From the NCBI GenBank assembly GCA_050955105.1, contig JBPBQZ010000129.1, positions 1-21,982 on the forward strand: DNA of 21,982 nt, read 5' to 3'. Position numbers and translations under genes: made by a program. Shown in pieces: positions 1-7,330 of this stretch. Below the pieces are notes generated by a model. It did no database searches. It was not told the origin of the DNA and worked only from the letters and a program-made list of their open reading frames with translations. Numbering within the stretch: the stretch's first letter is position 1; each line of letters starts with the position of its first letter. This DNA is from JBPBQZ01 sp050955105 (GTDB lineage Bacteria > Pseudomonadota > Gammaproteobacteria > Burkholderiales > Burkholderiaceae).

Positions 1-1002
1 AGGCACGGTGGGATCCGTGGTGCCCGCAGGTCCCGACAACGGCGCGGGCACTTGTGCGGCCGATGCCGCGCCAGGAGCCGCCGGTGCCAGCGTGCTGGAC
101 GCGGCCGAGGTATCGGATGCCGCGGTGCCGGCAGATGCCCCCCCGCCCACCGCTGCCGAGGCCGGCGTGGCAGCCGAGGGCGCATTGTCGACCGTCGACG
201 CGCCGCCAGTGCCGGCACCGCCGCCCGCAGCCGGCGCCGCGCCGATACCCGGCGTGGGACCGCTATCGGCGCCGTTGTCATCGTCATACGCCGGCGGCGG
301 TGGATTGCCGTCATGCGCCAGATATTCACGACGCTGCAAATAGGCGTTGCGGATGAACGAGTATTTATCGAGTGCCGCATCGGACAGCAAATCGCTAACG
401 CCAATCAGTGATGCGCGGGCGCTGACAATGCGGATGCCGTACAAGGTTACGCTGGCCCACGCAGGACTGATGTACGACGTTGGATCAAGCTCGCGATCAA
501 CCAGGAAACCGGAGGCGTCCCGCACGGTACTCGGTCCCAGCAAAGGCAGCATCAGATAAGGACCGGGCGGCACGCCGTAGTGCGCGAGCGTCAAGCCAAA
601 GTCGGCTTGATGCTTCGGCAGCTTCGCGAGCGTCGCGACGTCATACAGGCCGCCCACACCGAACACCGTATTGATGACAACGCGAAACACGTCTTGCGTT
701 CCGGCCGTGACCTTGCCTTGCAGGAAATCGTTGGCGGCAATATAAACGTCGCCGATGTTCGAGAAGAAGTTGCTCACGCTGCTGCGCACGCCTTGCGGCA
801 GTGTCGCGTTATAGGCCTTGGCGACCGGCTTGAGCACCGCTTGATCGAGCTTGTCGTTAACCGTGAAAACGGTGCGGTTGAAGCCCTCGAACGGATCTGC
901 CTTGCTGGGCGTGCGCACGGTCGAACATGCGCCCAGACCCAACAAAACGCCGACTGCGCCGGCATAAAGCGGCAGCGCCCCGTAGCTGCGGCAATTCATC
1001 AT
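1..1002 (-). CDS. mlaA: MlaA (VacJ) outer-membrane phospholipid-transport lipoprotein, 3' end outside window
   Basis: The reading frame is open from the ATG at 1002 to the left edge (334 codons, no stop seen), so the C-terminus is missing. Residues 10-26 form a lipoprotein signal ending in the lipobox LGAC, with Cys26 as the predicted lipidated residue. Residues about 35-225 match the MlaA/VacJ family: the start DPFEGFNRTVF, the NIGD and ANDFLQGK segments, and the conserved block DFGLTLAHYGVPPGPYLMLP. MlaA sits in the outer membrane with a porin and removes mislocalised phospholipids from the outer leaflet, passing them to the MlaC/MlaFEDB system. From about residue 232 the protein becomes a Pro/Ala/Gly/Thr-rich low-complexity tail of over 100 residues. 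The start lies 3 nt after the mlaD stop, with a GGGGGAA ribosome binding site inside the end of mlaD, so it belongs to the mla operon. Two ATGs are adjacent at 1002 and 999; the first is used here. Confidence 0.93.
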   Translation of the reverse strand, partial: MMNCRSYGALPLYAGAVGVLLGLGACSTVRTPSKADPFEGFNRTVFTVNDKLDQAVLKPVAKAYNATLPQGVRSSVSNFFSNIGDVYIAANDFLQGKVTAGTQDVFRVVINTVFGVGGLYDVATLAKLPKHQADFGLTLAHYGVPPGPYLMLPLLGPSTVRDASGFLVDRELDPTSYISPAWASVTLYGIRIVSARASLIGVSDLLSDAALDKYSFIRNAYLQRREYLAHDGNPPPPAYDDDNGADSGPTPGIGAAPAAGGGAGTGGASTVDNAPSAATPASAAVGGGASAGTAASDTSAASSTLAPAAPGAASAAQVPAPLSGPAGTTDPTVP

Positions 1003-1005
1003 TAC

Positions 1006-1575
1006 TTATTCCCCCTTACCCGCGGACGTCGGCGCCGGCACGGCGCCCGTTACGGATGGATTGCCTGGCGCTGGCGCCGCGGGCGGCGCGGCGCTTCCCG
1101 ATGCTGGCTTGGAACCGCCGGCATCCGCTGCCTTGCTGTACAGGAACTGCCCAATCAAGTTTTCCAGCACCACGGCCGACTGCGTCATCGTTACCTTGTC
1201 ACCGGATTTCAGCATCTCCGTGTCACCACCCGGCTCGATGCCGATGTACTGCTCACCCAATAAACCAGAAGTGAGGATCTTCGCAGAAGAATCCTTTGGA
1301 AACTTATAAGGGGTATCGACTGCCAGGCGCACCACCGCCTGATAGGTCTGATCGTCAAAGCCGATGCTGTCTACGCGGCCGACCACCACGCCGGCGCTTT
1401 TAACCGGCGCGCGCGGTTTGAGGCCGCCGATGTCATCAAAACGCATTTCAAGCGTGTAGGTGCGCTCGAACGAGAACGAACTCAGGTTTCCCGCCTTCAG
1501 CGCGAGGAATAACAGGGCCAGGAAGCCGATCACTACAAACAGGCCGACCCAGAAGTCGAGGGCATTCTTTTTCAT
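1006..1575 (-). CDS. mlaD: MlaD, MCE-domain substrate-binding component of the Mla phospholipid transporter
   Basis: This 189-residue protein has one N-terminal membrane anchor (about residues 8-27) followed by a single MCE domain (about 39-117), including the typical segment GLLGEQYIGIEPGG. After it comes the family motif LENLIGQFLYS (137-147). In the MlaFEDB complex the MlaD hexamer forms a periplasmic ring on the inner-membrane permease and handles phospholipids exchanged with MlaC. Residues about 150-189 are a Pro/Ala/Ser-rich tail, presumably disordered. A GGAAAG ribosome binding site precedes the ATG. The gene lies 39 nt after mlaE and 3 nt before mlaA. Confidence 0.95.
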   Translation of the reverse strand: MKKNALDFWVGLFVVIGFLALLFLALKAGNLSSFSFERTYTLEMRFDDIGGLKPRAPVKSAGVVVGRVDSIGFDDQTYQAVVRLAVDTPYKFPKDSSAKILTSGLLGEQYIGIEPGGDTEMLKSGDKVTMTQSAVVLENLIGQFLYSKAADAGGSKPASGSAAPPAAPAPGNPSVTGAVPAPTSAGKGE

Positions 1576-1614
1576 CGTCTTTCCAACAATATGGCGCGTT
1601 ACTGCGGCGAAAGG

Positions 1615-2385
1615 TCAGCGGCCGAACATCAGCGCGGTCAGTAAAAAGTCGAGGCCGAGTACGGATAGCGATGCAAATACAACGGTTCGTGTGGTGGCGC
1701 GCGACACACCCTCGGGCGTGGGTTTGGCTTCGTAGCCCTGGTAGAGCGCGATAAATGTGACTGCCACGCCGAATACGATGCTTTTTATGACGCCGTTGCC
1801 GACATCGCTCCAGACCGACACGCCCGACTGCATTTGCGACCAGAAGGCGCCGCGGTCGATACCGATCATCAACACACCGACCACATAGCCGCCGAAAATG
1901 CCCACCGCGCTAAAAATAGCCGCCAGCAGCGGCATGGCGATGATGCCCGCCCAAAACCGTGGCGCCACGACGTAACTCATCGGGTCGACGGCCATCATTT
2001 CCATAGCGGTTAGTTGCTCGCCGGCTTTCATCAGGCCTATTTCGGCCGTCAGCGACGTGCCGGCACGGCCGGCGAATAACAGCGCGGTGACCACCGGTCC
2101 GAGTTCGCGAACCAGCGACAACGCCACCAATAGCCCGAGCGCCTGCTCCGAGCCATAGCGGCTAAGCGTGTAGTAGCCCTGCAAGCCGAGCACGAAACCG
2201 ACGAACAGCCCGGAAATGGCGATGATGACCAGCGAGTAATTGCCCAGGAAATGCACCTGGCGCACCACCATGCGCGGTCGGCGCAGCACCGCGCCCAGTG
2301 TGAACAGCAACCGGAAAAACATGCGCGCGGCGAAGCCCGCGCGGGCCAGACCGTTGATGACGGAGCGGCCGAGCGTGGCGATCAT
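1615..2385 (-). CDS. mlaE: MlaE, inner-membrane permease of the Mla phospholipid transporter
   Basis: This 256-residue protein has several hydrophobic helices and is a full-length match to the MlaE/TtgB permease family. The diagnostic stretch is LVRELGPVVTALLFAGRAG, followed by the TAEIGLMKAGEQLTAMEMM coupling region and a final hydrophobic helix near LDFLLTALMF. It forms the membrane dimer that works with the MlaF ATPase and the MlaD ring in retrograde (or, as debated, anterograde) phospholipid movement. The start codon overlaps the mlaF stop (ATGA), a sign of translational coupling. Confidence 0.96.
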   Translation of the reverse strand: MIATLGRSVINGLARAGFAARMFFRLLFTLGAVLRRPRMVVRQVHFLGNYSLVIIAISGLFVGFVLGLQGYYTLSRYGSEQALGLLVALSLVRELGPVVTALLFAGRAGTSLTAEIGLMKAGEQLTAMEMMAVDPMSYVVAPRFWAGIIAMPLLAAIFSAVGIFGGYVVGVLMIGIDRGAFWSQMQSGVSVWSDVGNGVIKSIVFGVAVTFIALYQGYEAKPTPEGVSRATTRTVVFASLSVLGLDFLLTALMFGR

Positions 2386-3221
2386 GCGCGGCCTCCAGAA
2401 GCCGGCGGCTGCAAACCGAAATCGGCGTCGAGCGCCTTGCCCGGATAGTGAAAACGGAACGGGCCATCGGGAGCGCCGTCGATGAACTGCCGGACGCTCG
2501 GATCAGTGGACGCGCGCAATTGTTCTGGCGTACCTTCCGCCGCGATACCGCCATTGGCGATGAAATAGACGTAGTCGGCAATCGCGAACGACTCGGGCAC
2601 ATCGTGCGTGACCAGAATCGTCGTGGCACCTAACGCCGTGTTGACGGTGCGCATCAGATTCGCGGTAATGCCAAGTGAGATTGGATCGAGCCCGGCAAAC
2701 GGCTCGTCGTACATGATCAAATCGGGATCGAGCGCCACCGCCCTGGCCAGGGCCACGCGGCGTGCCATGCCGCCGGAGATCTCGGAAGGCGCCAGGTCGC
2801 GCGCACCGCGCAATCCGACCGCGTTCAGCTTCATCAGTACCAGATCGCGAATCAGCTCTTCGGGCAGGTCAGTGTGCGCACGCAACGGAAATGCGACGTT
2901 TTCGAACACGGACATATCGGTGAACAGCGCGCCGAACTGAAACAACATGCCCATGCGCCGCCGCACCGCATACAAACCGGAGGCGTTGAGCTTGCCGATT
3001 TCCTGGCCGTCGAACACGATCTGGCCGGCATTGGCGTTGATCAGACCGCCGATCAAACGCATCACCGTGGTCTTGCCGCAGCCAGACCCGCCCATGATGG
3101 CCACTACCTGGCCGCGCTTGATGCGCATGCTCAGGCCCGACAACACGGGTCGGTCGCCATAACCAAATTCGACGTCGCGGAGCTCTAAAAGAGTGTCCGA
3201 AGGGGGCTCACTGGATTGCAC
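2382..3221 (-). CDS. mlaF: MlaF, ATPase of the Mla phospholipid transporter
   Basis: This is a 279-residue ABC ATPase. Walker A is GGSGCGKTT (44-52), the Q-loop is Gln95, the signature is ISGGM (148-152), Walker B is IMYDE (169-173) and the switch His is His206. The order mlaF-mlaE-mlaD-mlaA identifies it as the ATPase that powers the Mla phospholipid system. The start used is GTG at 3221. The frame is open upstream to a stop at 3258-3260, but that stretch holds no ATG, and no good ribosome binding site precedes the GTG, so the N-terminus is uncertain by a few residues. It is the first gene of the operon, behind a TATAAT box at 3257-3262. Confidence 0.95.
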   Translation of the reverse strand: MQSSEPPSDTLLELRDVEFGYGDRPVLSGLSMRIKRGQVVAIMGGSGCGKTTVMRLIGGLINANAGQIVFDGQEIGKLNASGLYAVRRRMGMLFQFGALFTDMSVFENVAFPLRAHTDLPEELIRDLVLMKLNAVGLRGARDLAPSEISGGMARRVALARAVALDPDLIMYDEPFAGLDPISLGITANLMRTVNTALGATTILVTHDVPESFAIADYVYFIANGGIAAEGTPEQLRASTDPSVRQFIDGAPDGPFRFHYPGKALDADFGLQPPASGGRA

Positions 3222-3256
3222 GGATCGGTAATTTTTTTCAGGAAGCCGGGACGCGC

Positions 3257-3262
3257 ATTATA
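3257..3262 (-). promoter_or_regulatory. Predicted -10 box of the mla operon promoter
   Basis: On the minus strand this reads TATAAT, a perfect -10 consensus, about 36 nt before the mlaF start. That places transcription start near 3250 and gives a leader of roughly 30 nt. No TTGACA-like -35 box lies at 16-18 bp; that position is taken by a direct repeat (3270-3297). The promoter is inferred from sequence only. Confidence 0.5.
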
Positions 3263-3269
3263 GATGCGT

Positions 3270-3297
3270 TCCGCAAAGAGGCCGGAGTCCGCAAAGA
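3270..3297 (-). repeat. 10-bp direct repeat upstream of the mla -10 box
   Basis: The plus-strand sequence TCCGCAAAGA occurs at 3270-3279 and again, identical, at 3288-3297, a start-to-start distance of 18 bp. On the transcribed strand it reads TCTTTGCGGA twice and covers the place where the -35 box would be. Two identical half-sites in this position suggest a binding site for an activator or repressor; no regulator can be named. Confidence 0.5.
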
Positions 3298-3304
3298 CGG
3301 ACGG

Positions 3305-4465
3305 TCAAAGCCCATTATCATCGAACGCCCGCTTCAGTGCTTGCACTGACATTGCCAAATCTTTCGCTTCGGTTACAGCACGCACGAATGCCGCCCCCCC
3401 GGCGCCTGTCGCGCGGACCGCCGGCAGCCGCGCCAGGTCGATGCCGCCAATCGCAAGATGCGGTACTCGGCCATCGAGCAATCGCACGTAATGAACCAGC
3501 TTTGCCAGCCCTTGCGGCGCCGTCGGCATGGCCTTCGTGGTAGTGGGAAACACCGCGCCGAGCGCGATATAACTGGGCGAGAAATGTTGCGCCAACAATA
3601 TTTCGTAATAGCCGTGAGTGGACAGTCCGAGCCGCAGACCCGCCGCGGAGATCGCCGCCAGATCCGCGGTTTGCAGATCTTCCTGTCCAAGATGGACCCC
3701 ATAGGCTCCCGCGTCGATGGCCGCCTGCCAGTGATCGTTGATATATAGCGGAACGTCGTAAGCGCTGGCTGCGGACACCGCCCGCGCCACCTCGCTTCGG
3801 ACGTGATCCGCGTCATCCGATTTCACGCGCAATTGCAAAGTGCCGAGTCCGAGAGGTGCCAGGCGTTCGATCCAGTCTGCGCTTGGCACGACCGGGTAAA
3901 GGCCGATGCGGTCGCGGCCACGGGCGAAGCGCGGCGGCGGTGCCGGCAAGTCCGCGATGCGCGGGAAGCGCGACAGGTCGTCGGGCCACGCGCCCTCGCC
4001 ACTGCGAACTGCGGCCCCGTCGGCGATGCCGTCGCCCGGCTGCACGCGGGCCCCGACGCTCGCAGCCGGGCGCCAGGCCATTGCCAGGCAAAGCGCATCG
4101 TGCGGCGCAAAGTTACAGGCCAAGAACGCCGCCAATGCCGGCCAATGCGCTTCCGGCAGATCACCGAGCAGCGCATAGCTGGCGTCCCCATATCGCAGCC
4201 CGACGCGGCCGGCGCCAGCTGTTATCAGCCCTCCGCCGACCGCATCGACTCGCGCCGCCAAGCGCGGCGCCGACGCAGCGTCAGGATCCGCAGACATTAT
4301 CAGCAGATCCCTCTCTCGCGGTGCTTCAGGCCATGCGGTACACAGCCGGAATGTCGCCACGCCACCCGACGCCTCGCGGTCTGCGATAAATTCCGGCCAT
4401 TGCTCGAGCAACTGGATGGTCGTCGCTTGCCGAGCTGCATCCGGCGGCCAAAAGAAATCGCTCAT
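3305..4465 (-). CDS. thiE: Thiamine phosphate synthase ThiE with a long N-terminal extension
   Basis: This 386-residue protein joins HMP-pyrophosphate and thiazole phosphate to make thiamine phosphate. The ThiE barrel occupies about residues 187-386 and keeps the family motifs: LQLRVK (210-215), YINDHW (241-246), GVHLGQEDL (256-264), GLSTH (280-284), FPTTTK (306-311) and AIGGI (338-342). Residues 1-186 are extra compared with the usual single-domain ThiE of about 210 residues, and I do not recognise a domain in them. The start is ATG at 4465, which overlaps the thiG stop (ATGA). The frame stays open further upstream inside thiG, but that is read-through of an overlapping frame. It is the last gene of thiO-thiS-thiG-thiE; 83 nt separate it from mlaF. 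Confidence 0.92.
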   Translation of the reverse strand: MSDFFWPPDAARQATTIQLLEQWPEFIADREASGGVATFRLCTAWPEAPRERDLLIMSADPDAASAPRLAARVDAVGGGLITAGAGRVGLRYGDASYALLGDLPEAHWPALAAFLACNFAPHDALCLAMAWRPAASVGARVQPGDGIADGAAVRSGEGAWPDDLSRFPRIADLPAPPPRFARGRDRIGLYPVVPSADWIERLAPLGLGTLQLRVKSDDADHVRSEVARAVSAASAYDVPLYINDHWQAAIDAGAYGVHLGQEDLQTADLAAISAAGLRLGLSTHGYYEILLAQHFSPSYIALGAVFPTTTKAMPTAPQGLAKLVHYVRLLDGRVPHLAIGGIDLARLPAVRATGAGGAAFVRAVTEAKDLAMSVQALKRAFDDNGL

Positions 4466-5346
4466 GAGCTGTGCTTTCCATCGTTTTGATGCCAGAACGG
4501 CGTGCCGACCACCGGCGTGCTGGCCTGTGCCGTTTCGCGCTCGGGCATTGGCCCCGCTTCCCAGGCGGCGCGCCCTGCGTGGACCGCCTCGGCAAACGCG
4601 CGCGCCATGCGCGGCGGAAAAGTTGCCTGCGAAATCGCGGTATTCAACAGCACCCCATCGAAACCCCATTCCATCACCTGACAGGCATGCGAAGGCACGC
4701 CCAAGCCCGCATCGACGATCAGCGGCATGTCGGGCAGGCGCTCACGCAACAGGCGCAGACCGTAGACGTTCACCACGCCCTTGCCGGTGCCGATAGGAGC
4801 GCCCCAAGGCATCAGCACCTCGCAACCCACATCGCGCAGCCGGCGCGCCACGACGAGGTCTTCGGTGCAGTAGGGCAACACCTTGAAGCCTTCGCGCACC
4901 AGAATCGCGGCCGCTTCGACCAGCCCGATGGGATCCGGCTGCAAGGTGTAATCGTCTCCTACCAGCTCCAGCTTGACCCAGTCGGTTTCAAACGCTTCGC
5001 GCGCCATCATCGCCGTGTTCACCGCTTCTTGCACCGTCTGGCAACCCGCTGTATTCGGCAACAGCGCGATACCCCGGCGGCGCACAGTTTCGTAAAAGGC
5101 GTTCCCCGCTTCGCCCGACGCCACCGCGCCGCTTGCGCTGAGTTGGCGCCGTAGCGCCACGGTCAACATGGCCGGCCGTGCGGCATCAATCGATGCCGAG
5201 AGGCTATCTAGCGTTGGATAGCGCGCGGTGCCGAGCAGCAGGCGGCTGTCGAAGCTACGGTCATACAAACGCAGCGGCGCTTCGGCACCACCGCTTGCGG
5301 GCGGCGCACTCGCCACATTCGCCGGCGCGGGGCTGGCAGGATTCAT
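4462..5346 (-). CDS. thiG: Thiazole synthase ThiG
   Basis: This 294-residue protein builds the thiazole phosphate ring from 1-deoxyxylulose 5-phosphate, dehydroglycine (from ThiO) and sulfur carried by ThiS thiocarboxylate. It is a TIM barrel with the conserved start RLLLGTARYP (35-44). Lys125 in WVKLELVGD is the expected Schiff-base lysine. The phosphate-binding segments GAPIGTGKG (182-190), VDAGLGVPSHA (211-221) and GVLLNTAIS are intact. The ATG at 5346 is chosen because GGAG lies 6 nt upstream; a TTG at 5421 in the same frame would add 25 residues but is less likely. The first 24 residues are Ala/Pro-rich. It lies 80 nt after thiS and overlaps thiE by 4 nt. Confidence 0.95.
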   Translation of the reverse strand: MNPASPAPANVASAPPASGGAEAPLRLYDRSFDSRLLLGTARYPTLDSLSASIDAARPAMLTVALRRQLSASGAVASGEAGNAFYETVRRRGIALLPNTAGCQTVQEAVNTAMMAREAFETDWVKLELVGDDYTLQPDPIGLVEAAAILVREGFKVLPYCTEDLVVARRLRDVGCEVLMPWGAPIGTGKGVVNVYGLRLLRERLPDMPLIVDAGLGVPSHACQVMEWGFDGVLLNTAISQATFPPRMARAFAEAVHAGRAAWEAGPMPERETAQASTPVVGTPFWHQNDGKHSS

Positions 5347-5426
5347 TTTTTCTCCGAAGATAGGTTCGATCGGCAACGCGTCAACAATAAAGCTGTCGCA
5401 CTGCGGCCGAAAGCTGGCCAAACGGC

Positions 5427-5624
5427 CTAGCCGCCGGCGACCGGCGCGACGATGTCCAGCGCATCGCCCACGTTCAGTCGATAGTCGCTATGGCGCGCGC
5501 GGGCGACGTGCTCGCCGTTCACTGCCACCGCATATGGCGGACGCGCGCCATAGGCCGCCAGCGCATCGGCGATGCTCGCGCCTTCCGGCAGGGAAACAGG
5601 CTGTTGATTGATCTTTACATCCAT
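5427..5624 (-). CDS. thiS: ThiS sulfur-carrier protein
   Basis: This is a 65-residue ubiquitin-fold sulfur carrier. It begins MDVKINQQPVSLPEG, has the central AVAVNGEHV segment and ends in the essential Gly-Gly, which is activated by ThiF and converted to a thiocarboxylate that feeds sulfur to ThiG. The start at 5624 has an AAGAG ribosome binding site 5 nt away and lies 13 nt after the thiO stop. An open frame upstream to 5702 overlaps thiO and is not needed. No thiF is present in the window, so adenylation must depend on a gene elsewhere. Confidence 0.94.
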   Translation of the reverse strand: MDVKINQQPVSLPEGASIADALAAYGARPPYAVAVNGEHVARARHSDYRLNVGDALDIVAPVAGG

Positions 5625-5637
5625 AAAAGCTCTTGAT

Positions 5638-6762
5638 TCAGTGAGTGACAAGCAGTTCCGGCCAATCCGAACGCGCGGCCCAGGCGCCGAAAGCTTGCGC
5701 ATCGGCTATATCACCGCCCGCCAGGGCCACGGCCAACTCGCCGGCGATGCGCGAAACCTCAGGGGAAATCATATAGCCATGCCGATAAAGACCATTGACG
5801 CGGATGACGTTGCCGCCGTCCCAGGCGATCGACGGCCGATGATCGGGCAGCGTCGGCCGGCACTGAGAATTCAATTCGAGAATGCGCGCCTCGCCGAATC
5901 CCGGATGTACGGAAAACGCCGCCGACAGTAATTCCAGCGCCGACCGCACGCTTACCTCGGACATATCTTCGCTTTCGATTTCGGTCGCACCGACGACATA
6001 GCGATCGTCTTGTTTCGGCGCAATGTACAGCGGGTAACGCGGATGCAGCAGACGCACCGGCCGCGTTAAACCGACACCCGGCGCATGCAGCCGCGCCACC
6101 TCGCCGCGTATGCCGCGCAGCGTGCGCCATGCGTCTTTGCCGCCAAGGCCCCGGCAGTCCAGCACCACGCGTGCCGCAGGCCAATCGGCCGGCTCGATGG
6201 CGGTGTCCCAATGCGTCGTCACCTGCCGCTCGCGCAATCCTTCCGCCAACGCCGTCAATAGCTGACGGTTATCGAGTTGCCCCTCTTCCTGCAACAGCAG
6301 GCCTTGCGCAAAACGTCCGGCCAGCGGAGGTTCGGCTTGGGCCAACTGCGTGCCGTTCAGCGTCCGCAGGCCGGCATCGACCCAGCCCGGGGGCGCATTG
6401 GCATGCATGCGCGAGGAGAACAGCGTGGCCTCGGCGCGGTCAGCGCTATGCCAGACCACCAGCGTGCCGTGCTTCTGAAAAAACACAGGCACCGGTAGTG
6501 CCGCCAGCAGTTGCGGCCATGCCTGCAATGATGCGGCGCCGAGGCGCACGATCAACGCATCGGCCACCGCGGCTTCCGCCAGCGGCGCCAGCATCGCGGC
6601 AGCTACCCAGGCGGCCGAGCCACGACCGGCCGCGTCGCCGCGTTCGTAAAGCGACACGCGCGCGCCGTCCTGACTCAAGCGCCAAGCCAACAATCGGCCC
6701 ATCAAACCGCCGCCGACGATCAGAAAATCAGGGAAGTTGCGTAACGCGCCCATCTCGGCCAT
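5638..6762 (-). CDS. thiO: Glycine oxidase ThiO (FAD-dependent)
   Basis: This 374-residue protein belongs to the DadA/D-amino-acid-oxidase superfamily. The FAD-binding Rossmann motif IVGGGLMG is at residues 15-22, with Glu40 at the end of the second strand to hold the ribose. The C-terminal motif YRHGYMISPEVSR closes the flavin site. Beside thiS and thiG it is best read as ThiO, which oxidises glycine to the imine needed by ThiG, the oxygen-dependent alternative to ThiH. The ATG at 6762 follows AAGGA by 4 nt; a second ATG at 6753 is possible but worse placed. It is the first gene after the TPP riboswitch leader. Another DadA-like oxidase role cannot be excluded from sequence, but the context is strong. 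Confidence 0.92.
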   Translation of the reverse strand: MAEMGALRNFPDFLIVGGGLMGRLLAWRLSQDGARVSLYERGDAAGRGSAAWVAAAMLAPLAEAAVADALIVRLGAASLQAWPQLLAALPVPVFFQKHGTLVVWHSADRAEATLFSSRMHANAPPGWVDAGLRTLNGTQLAQAEPPLAGRFAQGLLLQEEGQLDNRQLLTALAEGLRERQVTTHWDTAIEPADWPAARVVLDCRGLGGKDAWRTLRGIRGEVARLHAPGVGLTRPVRLLHPRYPLYIAPKQDDRYVVGATEIESEDMSEVSVRSALELLSAAFSVHPGFGEARILELNSQCRPTLPDHRPSIAWDGGNVIRVNGLYRHGYMISPEVSRIAGELAVALAGGDIADAQAFGAWAARSDWPELLVTH

Positions 6763-6766
6763 TCAG

Positions 6767-6779
6767 TCCTTCGGAAGGA
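6767..6779 (-). promoter_or_regulatory. Short hairpin over the thiO ribosome binding site
   Basis: On the transcribed strand TCCTT-CCG-AAGGA forms a 5-bp stem with a 3-nt loop. The right arm, AAGGA, is the thiO ribosome binding site, 4 nt before the ATG. This is a plausible translational switch for the riboswitch upstream. The stem is short and the call is an inference. Confidence 0.4.
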
Positions 6780-6967
6780 GTGTCCAACGCGCGCCCAAGC
6801 CGGACGGCACCGAAGAAACAGAGGGGTCAAGTTGCGGTGAGGCAAGGCGGCAGTTCAGCGCGCGGCGCATAACCGGCCGCCATCAAGGCAAACCTGAAAG
6901 CCGCGGGGACCGCGCCAACGAAACGCCGAGCGGCAATGCCAAACCACCGCCCTGGCCGAATCGCACC

Positions 6968-7053
6968 GAAACTTCCCGCGCCGGTATTACCCGGATCGGG
7001 TGCAAAGGGTGTTCTCTCAGCCTCGACGCGAACGCGCAAAGCACCCCTGTTTC
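6968..7053 (-). ncRNA. TPP riboswitch (THI element) of the thiO-thiS-thiG-thiE operon
   Basis: Read on the minus strand, this 86-nt element has the parts of a thiamine pyrophosphate riboswitch in order. The closing helix P1 is GAAAC (7053-7049) with GTTTC (6972-6968). The P2 strand GGGGTGC is followed by a variable P3 arm, the pyrimidine-sensing GCTGAGAG, and ACACCC as the other P2 strand. The pyrophosphate side is ACCCGATCCGGGTAAT then ACCGGCGCGGGAAG. The common CCU/AGG pairing of this side appears here as CCC/GGG, a compensated change. It lies 205 nt upstream of thiO, so TPP should lower expression of the thiazole genes. Confidence 0.93.
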
Positions 7054-7063
7054 ATAGCAATGA

Positions 7064-7069
7064 ATTAGA
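7064..7069 (-). promoter_or_regulatory. Possible -10 box for the thiO riboswitch transcript
   Basis: The minus strand reads TCTAAT, five of six matches to TATAAT. It would start transcription a few nt before the riboswitch P1 helix, which is the expected arrangement. No convincing -35 box lies upstream. Confidence 0.3.
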
Positions 7070-7330
7070 TCACAAAACGCCGGGGCACCTGTCGCCGCCT
7101 GAGACAGCCCGTAGGCAAATGAGCCGAGCAAGCCCGCTGGACCAAGTAAACTACCGCGTCCAGCGCAGCTAAACGCTCCTTTAATAACCGTTTAAGCTTT
7201 CTCGGCGATCATCGCGCTGATTCGCGCGATACAGAAACGATCGAACTATTCGACTTACGAATCGACCAAGTCATGCGAGTGCGGTCCGTCGCCCCGACGG
7301 CCGTCCCCGATTCGTCCAGACAGGCATTGC
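7070..7330. other. Gene-free stretch between the divergent thiO and ABC exporter units
   Basis: No coding sequence is supported here. It should hold the promoter of the plus-strand ABC exporter, but I see no clear -35/-10 pair. The only structured element is the inverted repeat at 7211-7230. The rest of the thiO-exporter gap is riboswitch (6968-7053) and thiO leader (6763-6967). Confidence 0.6.
7211..7230. repeat. Perfect inverted repeat upstream of the ABC exporter
   Basis: ATCGCGC (7211-7217) and GCGCGAT (7224-7230) are exact reverse complements separated by TGATTC. It lies about 100 nt before the exporter start codon. It could be an operator or a leader hairpin; the sequence does not decide. 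Confidence 0.45.

Noticed and set aside
8..411. Plus-strand Ala/Pro- and Arg-rich open frames at the left edge
   Set aside because: They are the complement of the low-complexity MlaA tail, which continues an authentic MlaA domain.
3287..3302. GTCCG/CGGAC inverted repeat after thiE as a terminator
   Set aside because: Only a 5-bp stem and no T-run on the minus strand; the bases are better explained by the direct repeat of the mla promoter.
4466..4669. Extension of thiE to an upstream start giving 454 residues
   Set aside because: The extra part overlaps thiG in another frame; the ATGA overlap at 4462-4465 gives a natural coupled start.
6827..7131. Small minus-strand open frames over the thiO leader
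   Set aside because: They run through the riboswitch, have no ribosome binding site or family motif, and the RNA structure explains the conservation.
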